Below are positions 45,027-54,086 of a DNA stretch of 64,000 nt, piece after piece (the first letter of the stretch is position 1; every line of letters starts with the position of its first letter). The stretch is from Nocardioides sp. zg-1308 (GTDB taxonomy: Bacteria; Actinomycetota; Actinomycetes; Propionibacteriales; Nocardioidaceae): positions 434,001 through 498,000 of the forward strand of contig NZ_JABJQY010000002.1 of the NCBI RefSeq assembly GCF_013155375.1, given 5' to 3'. Made by a program: the position numbers and the translations under genes. The notes beneath the pieces were generated by a model. That model was not told the origin of the DNA. It made no database searches and was given only the letters and a program-made list of their open reading frames with translations.

Positions 45027-45980
45027 TCAGGCACCGCTCGCGCGGCGGGTCCCGTCGGCCTCGCGGGCCGCCCGGGCGGACTGCTCGGCCGAGCGCGCCA
45101 GGGCCGAGTCCTCGTCGTTGTGGCCGCTGGACCACACGCCCGTGGAGTCGAGGTCGATGGTCGAGACCGTACGCCGCTGGGCGACCGGCTTGCCGACGTA
45201 GGTCGGCAGCGTTGTGGGCACCATGTCCCAGCCGCCGACCACCTGGATCTCGCCGGTGGTCACCGCCGGGGACTCGGCAGCCGGGGTCTGCGCCGCCGGG
45301 GCCGGGACCTCCGACGGGCCCGCCTCGGCGGGCCGCGCGGGGGCGTCGGGCGTACGCGGCTGCGACGGGGTCGCCGGGAGCTCGCCGGTGAGGTCGACGT
45401 CGTCCCCGGGCTCCTCGTCGATGCGCGGCCGGCCGACCTCGATGGCGGACCGGGTGTCGCGCCGGTGGCGCTCGGCCCGGACGGAGACGCGGCACGCCAC
45501 CAGCCAGGCGACCAGGAGGGCGACCGGGGCGGCGACCCAGGGCCAGGCGACGACCGAGGCGGCGGCGAGGGCGATGACGACGAGGTTGACCAGGACGACC
45601 AGTCCCAGCACGGTGCGGCGACGCCTGGCGGCGCGGCGCGCGGAGGCGCGCGTGATTGGCGAGGGCGTGCGGGCGACGGAGACGGTCGTGTCGACCGAGC
45701 GGGTCACGGAGGTGGTCACGGACGCGGCGACCACGGTGTCGGGCGCCACCCGGGCCTTGGTCTCGACCTGGGGGCGCGAGCCCGCGCGGGTGGGGGTGAC
45801 CACGAGGCGGGCGTTGCGCCGGTCGACGGGCTCACGGCGCGCGAGGACCCGCATGGTGTGGGAGAACTTCTCGACCGACCGGCTGCGCACGACCTCGTCG
45901 TGGTGCTTGAGGGCCTTGGGGATCAGGTAGACGGCCCACGCCACGGCAAGGGCGACGAAGATGAGAGCGCTCAGGTCCAC
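45027..45980 (-). CDS. sepX: SepX/GlpR-type cell division membrane protein
   Basis: A 317-residue protein. An N-terminal membrane helix (residues 4-22, ALIFVALAVAWAVYLIPKAL) is followed by a basic segment beginning HHDEVVRSRSVEKFSHTMRVL. A central helical hairpin (about residues 122-165) precedes a long Pro/Ala-rich tail ending in VGGWDMVPTTLPTYVGKPVAQRR. This matches the actinobacterial division protein known as SepX in Streptomyces and as GlpR, membrane receptor of the gephyrin-like protein Glp, in Corynebacterium. The neighbourhood (rimJ, moeA, UGPase) matches that locus. The assignment comes from remembered literature and synteny, not a search. Confidence 0.75.
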   Translation of the reverse strand: MDLSALIFVALAVAWAVYLIPKALKHHDEVVRSRSVEKFSHTMRVLARREPVDRRNARLVVTPTRAGSRPQVETKARVAPDTVVAASVTTSVTRSVDTTVSVARTPSPITRASARRAARRRRTVLGLVVLVNLVVIALAAASVVAWPWVAAPVALLVAWLVACRVSVRAERHRRDTRSAIEVGRPRIDEEPGDDVDLTGELPATPSQPRTPDAPARPAEAGPSEVPAPAAQTPAAESPAVTTGEIQVVGGWDMVPTTLPTYVGKPVAQRRTVSTIDLDSTGVWSSGHNDEDSALARSAEQSARAAREADGTRRASGA

Positions 45981-46040
45981 GCCCGAAGCGTAGGAGCGCG
46001 GGGCACGACCGGGACGGATGTCAAGTGGTGTGTCGCAGAA

Positions 46041-46649
46041 CTACTGGTGTGACTGGTGTGTCGGGAGCCGGGCCAGCACACCCTCCGGTGCCTCCTCGGC
46101 CGTGACCGCGAAGATCCGGTGGTCGCGCCAGGCGCCGTCGATGTGCAGGAAGCGGGGTGCGTAGCCGACCTGCTCCAGGCCGAGCTTCTCGACCACCCGC
46201 AGCGAGCTGGTGTTCTCCGGGCGGACGCAGACCTCCAGGCGGTGCAGGCCGACCGGCCCGAGGCAGTGGTCGATGACCATCGCGACTGCGCGGGGCGCCA
46301 CGCCCCGACCGGCGACCTCGGCGGACACCCAGTAGCCGATCGACCCCCACTGGGCCGAGCCGCGGGCGACGTTGCTCACCGTCACCTGGCCGGCGAACGC
46401 GCCGTCGACCTCGATGACGAACGGCAGGCACTGCCCGCGCCGGGCCTGGTGGAGCAGCGAGCGGGTGACGATCTTGTACGACGACGGGCGCGGGGCCGCG
46501 CCGGGCGGGACCGTCGCGTCCCACGGCCGCAGCCAGTCGTGGTTGCGGGCGCGGACGTCGCGCCACTCGTCGGCGTCGGCCCTGCGCAGCGACCGGACCA
46601 CGACGCCCTGCGACTGGAGACGGGCGGGCCAGCCGGGAGCCGCGCTCAG
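46041..46649 (-). CDS. rimJ: RimJ-type GNAT N-acetyltransferase
   Basis: A GNAT acetyltransferase of about 202 residues similar to RimJ, which acetylates ribosomal protein S5 in enterobacteria. The fold parts are RSLRRADADEWRDVRARNHDWL at the start, GSIGYWVSAEVAGRGVAPRAVAM (the acetyl-CoA loop) and RLEVCVRPENTSSLRVVEKLGLEQVG. The start is uncertain. Homologues normally carry a GWPARL-like N terminus, which here requires the CTG at 46649 overlapping the upstream stop. GTG at 46601 is a shorter option. The position between the glpR and moeA genes is conserved. Confidence 0.8.
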   Translation of the reverse strand: MSAAPGWPARLQSQGVVVRSLRRADADEWRDVRARNHDWLRPWDATVPPGAAPRPSSYKIVTRSLLHQARRGQCLPFVIEVDGAFAGQVTVSNVARGSAQWGSIGYWVSAEVAGRGVAPRAVAMVIDHCLGPVGLHRLEVCVRPENTSSLRVVEKLGLEQVGYAPRFLHIDGAWRDHRIFAVTAEEAPEGVLARLPTHQSHQ

Positions 46650-47122
46650 TGGTCGCTCCCGACGACCTGCTCGACCGCATGGGCCAGCACGGGCTCCAGC
46701 ACGCCCAGCGCGTCCTTGACGCCGCCGCGCGAGCCCGGCAGGTTGACCACGAGGCAGTCGCCCGCGATGCCGGCGAGGCCGCGCGAGAGCATCGCCGTGG
46801 GGACGCCCTTCGCGAGCCCGGCGGCCCGGACGGCCTCCGCGATGCCCGGCACCTGGCGGTCGAGCAGCGGCGCGGTGGCCTCGGGGGTGCGGTCGGTGGG
46901 GGTGAGGCCGGTGCCGCCGGTGGTGAGCACGACCCGGGCGCCGTCGGCGACGGCGGCGGAGATCGCGTCGCGCACCGGGTCGCCGTCGGGGACCACGGCC
47001 GGATCGTCGCACTGGAAGCCCTGCCCGCGGAGCCAGTCGGCGATCAGGGGTCCGGTCTCGTCGGCGTAGACGCCGGCAGCGGCTCGGTTGGACGCGACGA
47101 CGACGCAGGCGCGCAGGCTCAC
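46646..47122 (-). CDS. Molybdenum cofactor protein of the MoaB/Mog family
   Basis: A 158-residue molybdopterin-adenylylating-type protein. [24 protein letters not shown] is the MPT-binding motif, and [29 protein letters not shown] closes the fold. It probably activates molybdopterin by adenylylation. GTG start at 47122 overlaps the moaC stop. MoaB and MogA cannot be separated safely from sequence alone. Confidence 0.88.
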   Translation of the reverse strand: MSLRACVVVASNRAAAGVYADETGPLIADWLRGQGFQCDDPAVVPDGDPVRDAISAAVADGARVVLTTGGTGLTPTDRTPEATAPLLDRQVPGIAEAVRAAGLAKGVPTAMLSRGLAGIAGDCLVVNLPGSRGGVKDALGVLEPVLAHAVEQVVGSDH

Positions 47123-47601
47123 CGGGACCAGTCCCCCGAGCGGCCGCCGCTCTTGGCCTCGACGCGGATGTCGGTGATCACGGCGGCCTTGTCGACGGCC
47201 TTGACCATGTCGACGACGGTCAGCGCGGCCACCGAGACGGCGGTTAGGGCCTCCATCTCCACGCCGGTGCGGTCGGTGGTGCGCACGGTCGCGGTGATGT
47301 CCACCGACGCGTCGGTGACGGCCAGGTCCACCGTGACGCCCGAGAGGGACAGCGGGTGGCAGAGCGGGACGAGGGCCGGGGTCTGCTTGGCGCCCATGAT
47401 CCCGGCCACGCGCGCCACCGCAAGGGCGTCGCCCTTCGGCACGCCCTCCCCGCGGAGCAGCTCGACGACCGCCGGGCTGACGAGCACCCGCCCGGTCGCG
47501 GTCGCCGTACGCGCGGTGACGGCCTTGTCGCCGACGTCGACCATGCGCGCCGCGCCCGTCTCGTCGACGTGCGTCAGCCGCTCGGGCGTGGACGGCCCCA
47601 T
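47119..47601 (-). CDS. moaC: Cyclic pyranopterin monophosphate synthase MoaC
   Basis: A 160-residue enzyme making cyclic pyranopterin monophosphate from the MoaA product, early in molybdenum cofactor synthesis. [43 protein letters not shown] and [26 protein letters not shown] are complete family blocks. The ATG at 47601 shares a base with the moeA stop. Confidence 0.95.
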   Translation of the reverse strand: MGPSTPERLTHVDETGAARMVDVGDKAVTARTATATGRVLVSPAVVELLRGEGVPKGDALAVARVAGIMGAKQTPALVPLCHPLSLSGVTVDLAVTDASVDITATVRTTDRTGVEMEALTAVSVAALTVVDMVKAVDKAAVITDIRVEAKSGGRSGDWSR

Positions 47602-48842
47602 CAGAACTCCTCGTCGAGACGGCGGATGGCGACCATCTCGCCGGCCTGGATCGCGGTGACGTCGGCGGGCACCTCGATGAGGCAGTTGGCCGTGGCCAGG
47701 TCCCCGATCAGGTGCGAGCCGTGGCCGCCGACCGGTGAGACGAAGGTGCCGCCGCGGTCGGTCTCGTGGAGCCCGCGGACGAGCTGCACCTTGCCCGCGG
47801 GCGAGGACAGGCCGTGGGTGAGGCGGGCCCGGGCGGTGGGCCGGACGTAGGGCAGCTTGCCCATCATCCGGCGGATCGCCGGGAGCACGAACATCTCGAA
47901 GGAGACGTAGGAGGAGACCGGGTTGCCCGGCAGGGTGAAGACGGGGGTGTCGTCCTCGCCGATCGTGCCGAAGCCCTGCGGCTTGCCGGGCTGCATGCCG
48001 ACCCCGCCGAACCACATCGTGCCGTGCTGCGACAGCGACTCCTTGACGACGTCGAAGTCGCCCTCGCTCACTCCCCCGCTGGTCACGACGATGTCGGCGC
48101 GCACCAGCTGGTCGCTCAGCGACTCGGTGAAGGCGTGCGCCTCGTCCGGGACGATGCCGACGCGGTAGGCGATGGCGCCGGCGGCTCGCGCCGCGGCCGC
48201 GAGGAGGTAGGAGTTGCCGTCGTAGATGGAGTCGTGGCCGAGCGGGGTGCCCGGGTCGCGGAGCTCCGAGCCGGTCGAGATCACGACCACCCGGGGGCGC
48301 GGCCGCGTCCGGACGGTCGCACGCCCGACGGCGGCGAGCATGCCGAGGTGCCGCGGCCCGAGGACCGTGCCCTCCTCGAGCAGCATGTCGCCCTCGGTGA
48401 TGTCGTCGCCGGTCGGACGGATGTGCTGGCCGGGGACGGCCGGGCGCGAGATGCGGACGCTCACCACGCCGCGGTCGGTCCACTCGTAGGGGACGACGGT
48501 GGTCGCACCCGCCGGGACGGGGGCGCCGGTCATGATCTTGACCGCCGTGCCGGGCGACATCGCGAGGATGGACGACTGGCCGGCGCCGATCTCGCCGACC
48601 ACCGGGAGCGTCACGGGCTCGTCCTCGCTCGCGCCGGCCACGTCGTCGGCGACCACGGCGTAGCCGTCCATCGCGGAGTTGTCGAAGCTCGGCAACGAGA
48701 TGGGCGCGACGACGTCCTCGGCCAGCGCGAGCCCGAGGGCCTCCATGAGGGGCTGCGGGAACGCCTGGAGCGGGGAGACGGTGGCGAGGATGCGCTCGAC
48801 GTGGTCGGCGACGGGGAGCAGGCCGGGCACCGCGTCAGCCAT
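47601..48842 (-). CDS. moeA: MoeA/gephyrin-like protein (possible Glp)
   Basis: A 413-residue molybdopterin molybdotransferase-family protein. The N-terminal MoeA domains contain [29 protein letters not shown] and the MPT-binding [21 protein letters not shown] and [22 protein letters not shown] follow, then a C-terminal beta-barrel. The gene could insert molybdenum into molybdopterin. However, in this conserved locus the corynebacterial homologue Glp binds FtsZ and its membrane receptor. Both roles are possible here because moaC and moaB/mog are adjacent. It overlaps UGPase by eight bases. Confidence 0.92.
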   Translation of the reverse strand: MADAVPGLLPVADHVERILATVSPLQAFPQPLMEALGLALAEDVVAPISLPSFDNSAMDGYAVVADDVAGASEDEPVTLPVVGEIGAGQSSILAMSPGTAVKIMTGAPVPAGATTVVPYEWTDRGVVSVRISRPAVPGQHIRPTGDDITEGDMLLEEGTVLGPRHLGMLAAVGRATVRTRPRPRVVVISTGSELRDPGTPLGHDSIYDGNSYLLAAAARAAGAIAYRVGIVPDEAHAFTESLSDQLVRADIVVTSGGVSEGDFDVVKESLSQHGTMWFGGVGMQPGKPQGFGTIGEDDTPVFTLPGNPVSSYVSFEMFVLPAIRRMMGKLPYVRPTARARLTHGLSSPAGKVQLVRGLHETDRGGTFVSPVGGHGSHLIGDLATANCLIEVPADVTAIQAGEMVAIRRLDEEF

Positions 48843-50238
48843 GCTGCTCCTGCTCGTCGAGGACGGTGCCGCCCTCGACCCGCTTGGCCGCCTTGGCGCT
48901 CAGGGTGACGTCGCCGACGACCTTCACGTCGCGCCCGAAGGTCCAGTCGCCGTGGACGGTGAACGAGTCGGCCTCGCGCAGCGACGGCGCACCCTCGGGG
49001 AACCGCTTGTCGAAGTCGCCGACCAGCTTGTAGAAGTCGCCGTCCAGCGAGACGTAGGGCACCTCGTCACCCGACTGGTCGAGCACGAAGTCGCGACCGA
49101 GCTGGTAGACGTCGGAGCGCAGCACGAGCAGGTCGTCGGTCGTCTTCACCGGGACGAACCGCTCGCGGCTCACCTCGATCGTGCGCGCGCCCTCGAAGAC
49201 CTCGATCGCGGCGCCCATCGCGGTCTCGACCTGGATGACCTTCGGCGTCGTCGGGTCGGCCGGGTCGAGCGTCTTGACGTTGCGGATCAGCGGCAGGCCG
49301 AGGATGCCGCCGCGGGCGTCGAGGGCCTCGACCATCGCCTGCAGGTCGAACCAGAGGTTGTTGGTCGAGCAGAACTTGTGGCGGGTCAGGTCGGCCAGCG
49401 CCTCGCGGTCCCTGTCGAGCGTCTGCGCGGACTCGCGCAGCACGATCCGGCCGTCCTGCTTGCGGCGTGCGAAGTGGCCGCCCTTGCGGTCCGAGGGCGT
49501 GCGCCGCACGGCCTCGATGGCGAAGGGAGCCCCGCTGCCCGCGAACCAGCCGGCCACCCGCGCGTCCGGGACGGCGCCGAGGTTGTCGGAGTTGGAGACG
49601 AAGGCGTAGCGGTAGCCGGCGTCGATCAGGCGGGTCAGCAGGCCGGTGCCACGCAGCGCGGTGTAGATGTCGCCGTGGCCGGGCGGGCACCACTCCAGGT
49701 CCGGCGCCTTGGGGTAGGCGGCCGGCATGAGGTCGGCCTCGAGGAGCTTGGGCTCCTTGTTCTGGAGGAACTCCAGCGGCAGGCCCTCGACGGGCAGGTC
49801 GTCGTAGCGGGCCAGCGCCGCCATGGTGTCGGCCGAGGTGCGGAAGGAGTTCATGAAGAGCAGCGGCAGGGTGGCGTCGTACTCCTGGCGGAGGTGCAGC
49901 ACCTGCCGGGCGATGATGTCGAGGAAGCTCAGGCCGCGGCGCACGCACAGCAGCGACTTCGCCCGGTCCATCCCCATCGACGTGCCGAGGCCGCCGTTGA
50001 GCTTGATGACCGCGGTGCTGCGGATCGCCTCCGCCGCGGTGTCCCCGGGGACGTCGACGTCGGCCAGCGCCTCCATGTCGAGCGGCTCGATGGTGTCCTC
50101 GGCGATCATGCCGGTCTCACCGTGCTCGAGCAGTCGGTAGTAGTGCGCGAAGGTGTCGATCGCGACCTCGTCGACGCCGGCCTGTCGCATCTTCTCGCGT
50201 GCGAGCTGGAGGCCGCGGGGGTTGCCCTTGCTTGCCAT
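48835..50238 (-). CDS. UTP-glucose-1-phosphate uridylyltransferase, eukaryotic (UDPGP) type
   Basis: A 467-residue nucleotidyltransferase of the eukaryotic-type UDPGP family. It makes UDP-glucose from UTP and glucose-1-phosphate. The nucleotide-binding loop is KLNGGLGTSMGMDRAKSLL. LEWCPPGHGDIYTALRGTGLL and RYAFVSNSDNLGAVPD are family hallmarks, and a C-terminal beta-helix part follows. Many actinobacteria have the unrelated-length bacterial GalU (about 300 residues) at this position. It is divergent from 5-FTHF cyclo-ligase across only 22 bases. Confidence 0.92.
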   Translation of the reverse strand: MASKGNPRGLQLAREKMRQAGVDEVAIDTFAHYYRLLEHGETGMIAEDTIEPLDMEALADVDVPGDTAAEAIRSTAVIKLNGGLGTSMGMDRAKSLLCVRRGLSFLDIIARQVLHLRQEYDATLPLLFMNSFRTSADTMAALARYDDLPVEGLPLEFLQNKEPKLLEADLMPAAYPKAPDLEWCPPGHGDIYTALRGTGLLTRLIDAGYRYAFVSNSDNLGAVPDARVAGWFAGSGAPFAIEAVRRTPSDRKGGHFARRKQDGRIVLRESAQTLDRDREALADLTRHKFCSTNNLWFDLQAMVEALDARGGILGLPLIRNVKTLDPADPTTPKVIQVETAMGAAIEVFEGARTIEVSRERFVPVKTTDDLLVLRSDVYQLGRDFVLDQSGDEVPYVSLDGDFYKLVGDFDKRFPEGAPSLREADSFTVHGDWTFGRDVKVVGDVTLSAKAAKRVEGGTVLDEQEQHG

Positions 50239-50260
50239 GCTTCGATCGTAGGCTGCTCAG

Positions 50261-50881
50261 GTGGACGCGTCATGGGGCGGGGACGATCGGACCGGGTCCG
50301 AGACCGACGGCACGGTGGCCAAGGGCGCCCTGCGCGACCAGGTGCGGGCCGCCCGCAAGCGCCGCCCGCTGGGCGAGGCGGCCGACTTCGCGGCCGGTGT
50401 CGCGGACGTCGCCCTGGCCTGGGACGAGGTACGCCGGGCGGCCACCGTGGCGGCGTACGTCTCCGTCGGCAGCGAGCCGGGCACCGGCCTCCTGCTCGAC
50501 GCGCTGCTGGCGGCCGGCAAGCGCGTCCTGCTCCCCGTCGTCCTGCGCGGGCTCGACCTCGACTGGGCCGTCCACACCGGCCGCGAGGACCTGGCCCCCG
50601 CCGTCCGCGGGCTGCTCGAGCCGACCGGACCGCGGCTCGGGGTCGAGGCGATCGGCCGGGCCGACGTCGTCCTCGTGCCGGGGCTGGCCGTCTCGGGTGC
50701 GGGCGACCGGCTCGGCCAGGGCGGTGGCTGCTACGACCGGGCGCTGCCCCGGGTCGTGCCCGGCACGCCCGTGGCGGTCGTGCTCCACGACGACGAGGTC
50801 GGGCTCGCCGTGCCGACCGACCCGCACGACGTACGCGTCGGCTTTGCCCTGACCGACCGCGGCGTGCGGGTCCTGGGCTGA
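50261..50881 (+). CDS. 5-formyltetrahydrofolate cyclo-ligase
   Basis: A 206-residue enzyme that converts 5-formyl-THF to 5,10-methenyl-THF using ATP. LRDQVRAARKRRP opens the fold and VLVPGLAVSGAGDRLGQGGGCYDRAL is the family signature, with GGGCYDR binding phosphate. GTG at 50261 is the default start. A GTG at codon 19 (VAKGALRDQ) would remove a non-conserved leader. The divergent arrangement with UGPase is conserved in actinobacteria. Confidence 0.92.
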   Translation: MDASWGGDDRTGSETDGTVAKGALRDQVRAARKRRPLGEAADFAAGVADVALAWDEVRRAATVAAYVSVGSEPGTGLLLDALLAAGKRVLLPVVLRGLDLDWAVHTGREDLAPAVRGLLEPTGPRLGVEAIGRADVVLVPGLAVSGAGDRLGQGGGCYDRALPRVVPGTPVAVVLHDDEVGLAVPTDPHDVRVGFALTDRGVRVLG

Positions 50882-50885
50882 GGCC

Positions 50886-53525
50886 TCACCCGGCCGGGAC
50901 CAGCACCAGCCGGTCCTCGGCCGCCTCCTCGACGGCGGCGCGGGTGTAGGCCCACGGCAGCGTCTCGCCCTCGACGTAGAGCTCGGTCTGGTCGGAGTAG
51001 TGCGAGGACGCCGGGTGCCCGGAGACGCCGGTCAGGTTGATCCAGCGCGAGTCGTCCCAGTCGGCCAGCGAGACGACCATCCGCATCGACGGCGCCGCGG
51101 TGACCTCGAAGCCCTCGACGGCGTTCCACGACGTGGCGTCGACGATCGAGGAACCGCCGCCGACCTCCCAGCCGTCGCGGTTGAACAGCCGCTCGACCGG
51201 CCCGACGCCCGACTCGCCCAAGGTGGCGTTGTGGAGGTTCATCCGGTGCAGCCGCCCCCACTCCCACAGCCGCGGGTCGCGCGCCTGCCGCCGGGTCATC
51301 TCGTCGCGCGCCTCGAGCATCGCCGCGCGCAGGATGTCGTCGCGCCGCTCGACCTCGTCGGTCTCGACGTCGTCCCACCACGCGCCGGCCGGCTCGCTGA
51401 GCATCCGGCTGACCACGAGGAACCAGCGGTCGCCGCCGTCGGGCCACGTGCGCTGGCGCAGCTCGTCGTGGAACGTCATCTCGAGCAGGGTGCGCCAGAC
51501 GACGTTGAAGTAGGCCGCCGCGGCGCTGTCGGCGGGCTGGGTGAAGTCCCAGTCGCGGAGCAGGTTCTGCGCGTTGCGGTAGTAGGGCGAGGGGAGGTCC
51601 TGGATGTCGAGCAGGTAGGGCACGAGCGTCTCGGCCATCGGGTTGGTCGAGTCGAGCTGGAGGTCGGCCATCTCCTGCACGGACAGCTCGCCCTCGGCGA
51701 GGAGGGCCTCGCGGATCCGGGTGGAGCGGTAGCCGTAGTCCCAGTCCCGGGTGAGGAGGTAGGGGTAGCGCTCGTCGACGACGGCCTGGTTGGCGGTCGC
51801 GATGAACCCCTCCTCCGGGTCGAGCACGCTCGGCAGCCCGTCGAAGGGGATGAACTCGCCCGTCCAGTCGTTGGCGCTGACCCAGCCCTCGACCGGCATG
51901 GTCCCGTCGTTGCCCGCCCGACGGATGGGGATCCGGCCGGGCGACTGGTAGCCGATGTGGCCCTCGCGGTCGGCGTAGACCAGGTTCTGCGCCGGCACCG
52001 AGAAGTGGGAGGCGGCCTCGCGGAACTCGTCCCAGTCGGAGGCGCGGTTGAGCTGGAGGATCGCGTCGGCGGTCGGGGCGGGCTCGAGGGCGGTCCACGC
52101 CAGCGCGACGGCGTAGCCGCTGCCGCGCACGCCGGGCTCGTCGGTCGGGGCGTTGGCGCCGACGGTGGCGAACTCCGTCGACACGTCGCTGATCAGCGGG
52201 CCGTGGACGGTCTCGCGGACCCGGAGCTCGACGTCGGCCTCGCCGCGCACCTCGATCGTCTCGGTGCGGACGTCCATCGCCTCGGCAGCGCCGTCGCGGA
52301 CGTAGCGGTCGTCGCCCTCGGTCTGCTCGAGGAACAGGTCGGTGACGTCGGGCCCGAGGTTCGTGAAGCCCCAGGCGATGTCGGCGTTGTGGCCGATGAT
52401 CACCCCGGGGACGCCGGAGAACGTGAAGCCCGACGTGTCGAGCGTGCAGTCGGGGCCGGCCTCGCGGCAGTGCAGCCCCATCTGCATCCAGATCCCCGGC
52501 TGGCTGATGCCGAGGTGCGGGTCGTTGGCCAGCAGCGGCATGCCGGTCGCGCTGCGCTCGCCGTCGACGACCCACGAGTTGCTGCCGATGCCGCGCCCCT
52601 TGCCGACGAGGTCCGGCATCGCCGCGAGCTGGTCCTGCACCCGCTCCAGCGCGGCCACGACGCCCGGGGGGTACGCCGGCCGGCGCGGGTTGCGGGTGGC
52701 GTTGCCCGACGCGTTCTGCTCGAAGACGCCGTCGACGACGCCGCCCCCGGACACGATCGGCGGGTGGTCGTCGAAGGGGTAGTCCGGCCAGAGGGTGGCG
52801 ATCTCCTCCTCGGTCCGGTCGAGCGAGAGCAGCACCCGGTCGACCTCGGCGTCCATGTTGCCGCGCAGGTCCCACGCCATTGCCTTGAGCCACGCGAGGG
52901 AGTCGATCGGCTCCCACTCCTCGGGGGCGTAGTCGAGACCGGTGAGCCCGAGCACGCTGTACTCGACGGCCAGCTCGGACGGCGAGCGGTCGGCGATGTA
53001 GGCGTTGACCCCCTCGGCGTAGGACGTCAGCGCGTCGCGCGTCGCCGGCTCGATCAGCGCCCACTCCTGCTCGGCGACCCGGCGCCAGCCCATGGTGCGG
53101 ATCATCTTGTCGGTCTCGAGGGTGTCGGCGCCGAAGATCTCCGAGAGCCGGCCGGCGGTCACGTGCCGGCGGAAGTCCATCTCGAAGAACCGCTCCTGGG
53201 CGTGGACGTAGCCTTGGGCCCGCATCAGGTCGTCGTCGGTGTCGGCGTAGACCTGGGGGATGCCCTGCTCGTCGCGGACCACCTCGACCGAGGCCGAGAG
53301 GCCCGGCAGCTCCGCCTCGCCGTCGGCCTGCGGCAGCGGGCGGCGTACGACGCCCACGACGGCGGCGGCGAGCACGACGAGCAGCAGCACCAGGCCGAGG
53401 GCGATCCACGCCGTCCACCTCACCGCCCGGGGAGCGCGCTTGACGGTCTGCCACCAGCCGGCCCGGGACGGGTCGGCGGTGTCGGGGGCGGGGGTCGGTG
53501 ACGGCTCGCTCATCGCGTCGCCCAT
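50886..53525 (-). CDS. Penicillin acylase family (Ntn) hydrolase, membrane-anchored
   Basis: An 879-residue Ntn hydrolase. A cytosolic Pro-rich start is followed by one membrane anchor (about residues 37-60) and an extracellular proenzyme. Family blocks are QGYVHAQERFFEMDFRRH, where the alpha chain begins, and GRGIGSNSWVV. In the latter, Ser315 is the autoproteolytic nucleophile. LLANDPHLGISQPGIW follows and binds calcium and substrate in relatives. It may cleave N-acyl homoserine lactones, penicillins or other acyl amides. ATG 53513 is an alternative start. The end converges four bases from the cyclo-ligase gene. Confidence 0.9.
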   Translation of the reverse strand: MGDAMSEPSPTPAPDTADPSRAGWWQTVKRAPRAVRWTAWIALGLVLLLVVLAAAVVGVVRRPLPQADGEAELPGLSASVEVVRDEQGIPQVYADTDDDLMRAQGYVHAQERFFEMDFRRHVTAGRLSEIFGADTLETDKMIRTMGWRRVAEQEWALIEPATRDALTSYAEGVNAYIADRSPSELAVEYSVLGLTGLDYAPEEWEPIDSLAWLKAMAWDLRGNMDAEVDRVLLSLDRTEEEIATLWPDYPFDDHPPIVSGGGVVDGVFEQNASGNATRNPRRPAYPPGVVAALERVQDQLAAMPDLVGKGRGIGSNSWVVDGERSATGMPLLANDPHLGISQPGIWMQMGLHCREAGPDCTLDTSGFTFSGVPGVIIGHNADIAWGFTNLGPDVTDLFLEQTEGDDRYVRDGAAEAMDVRTETIEVRGEADVELRVRETVHGPLISDVSTEFATVGANAPTDEPGVRGSGYAVALAWTALEPAPTADAILQLNRASDWDEFREAASHFSVPAQNLVYADREGHIGYQSPGRIPIRRAGNDGTMPVEGWVSANDWTGEFIPFDGLPSVLDPEEGFIATANQAVVDERYPYLLTRDWDYGYRSTRIREALLAEGELSVQEMADLQLDSTNPMAETLVPYLLDIQDLPSPYYRNAQNLLRDWDFTQPADSAAAAYFNVVWRTLLEMTFHDELRQRTWPDGGDRWFLVVSRMLSEPAGAWWDDVETDEVERRDDILRAAMLEARDEMTRRQARDPRLWEWGRLHRMNLHNATLGESGVGPVERLFNRDGWEVGGGSSIVDATSWNAVEGFEVTAAPSMRMVVSLADWDDSRWINLTGVSGHPASSHYSDQTELYVEGETLPWAYTRAAVEEAAEDRLVLVPAG

Positions 53526-53640
53526 TGTGCCGTACCATTGGCAGTCGAAGGGCTCGAGTGCCAGCGCGTCGCGCCGGCCCGGCCGATCGCCCCCAGATCG
53601 CCCCCAGATCGCTCCCTGAGCCAGCACCCCGAGGACGCAC

Positions 53641-54003
53641 ATGCCCACCTACCAGTACGCTTGCACCGAGTGCGGGCACGCCTTCGAGCAGTTCCAGAGC
53701 TTCAGCGACGACGCCCTGACCGTCTGCCCCGAGTGCAACGGCAGGCTGCGCAAGCTGTTCAACGCCGTCGGCGTGGTGTTCAAGGGCTCCGGCTTCTACC
53801 GCACCGACAGCCGCGAGGGTGCGAAGTCCGCGGCGCCGGCGTCGGGCTCGTCCGGCTCGTCGTCGTCCTCTTCTGAGTCGTCGGTCTCGTCGGGCTCCTC
53901 CGGGTCGTCCTCGTCGGGCTCGTCCTCCTCCGGCTCGTCCTCGTCGGGCTCGTCCTCCTCCGGCTCGTCCTCGTCGAGCGGCTCGAGCAGCTCCTCGGAC
54001 TGA
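53641..54003 (+). CDS. FmdB-type zinc ribbon protein (Ruc-like)
   Basis: A 120-residue protein. MPTYQYACTECGHAFEQFQS and LTVCPECNGRLRKLF give a four-cysteine zinc ribbon (Cys8, 11, 29, 32). The second half is a low-complexity Ser/Gly tail (SSSSG repeats). The mycobacterial relative Rv0991c (Ruc) is a redox-regulated chaperone with the same ribbon plus disordered tail, and lies in the same neighbourhood beside 5-FTHF cyclo-ligase. The functional transfer is inference. A 30-base DNA duplication lengthens the tail. Confidence 0.85.
   Translation: MPTYQYACTECGHAFEQFQSFSDDALTVCPECNGRLRKLFNAVGVVFKGSGFYRTDSREGAKSAAPASGSSGSSSSSSESSVSSGSSGSSSSGSSSSGSSSSGSSSSGSSSSSGSSSSSD
53911..53970 (+). repeat. Perfect 30-base tandem duplication in the FmdB/Ruc-like gene
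   Basis: Positions 53911-53940 are repeated exactly at 53941-53970, each unit starting TCGTCGGGCTCG, with a partial third start. The unit is a multiple of three, so it only adds ten Ser/Gly residues per copy and could vary by slippage. Confidence 0.85.
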
Positions 54004-54086
54004 GACCCGGCCGGCCCGCCCGGCGCGCCACGTGAAGCCTGTGGAGAGGCGGAGCGGGCCGGCCCGGATCGTCCTAGCGTCGGGCC

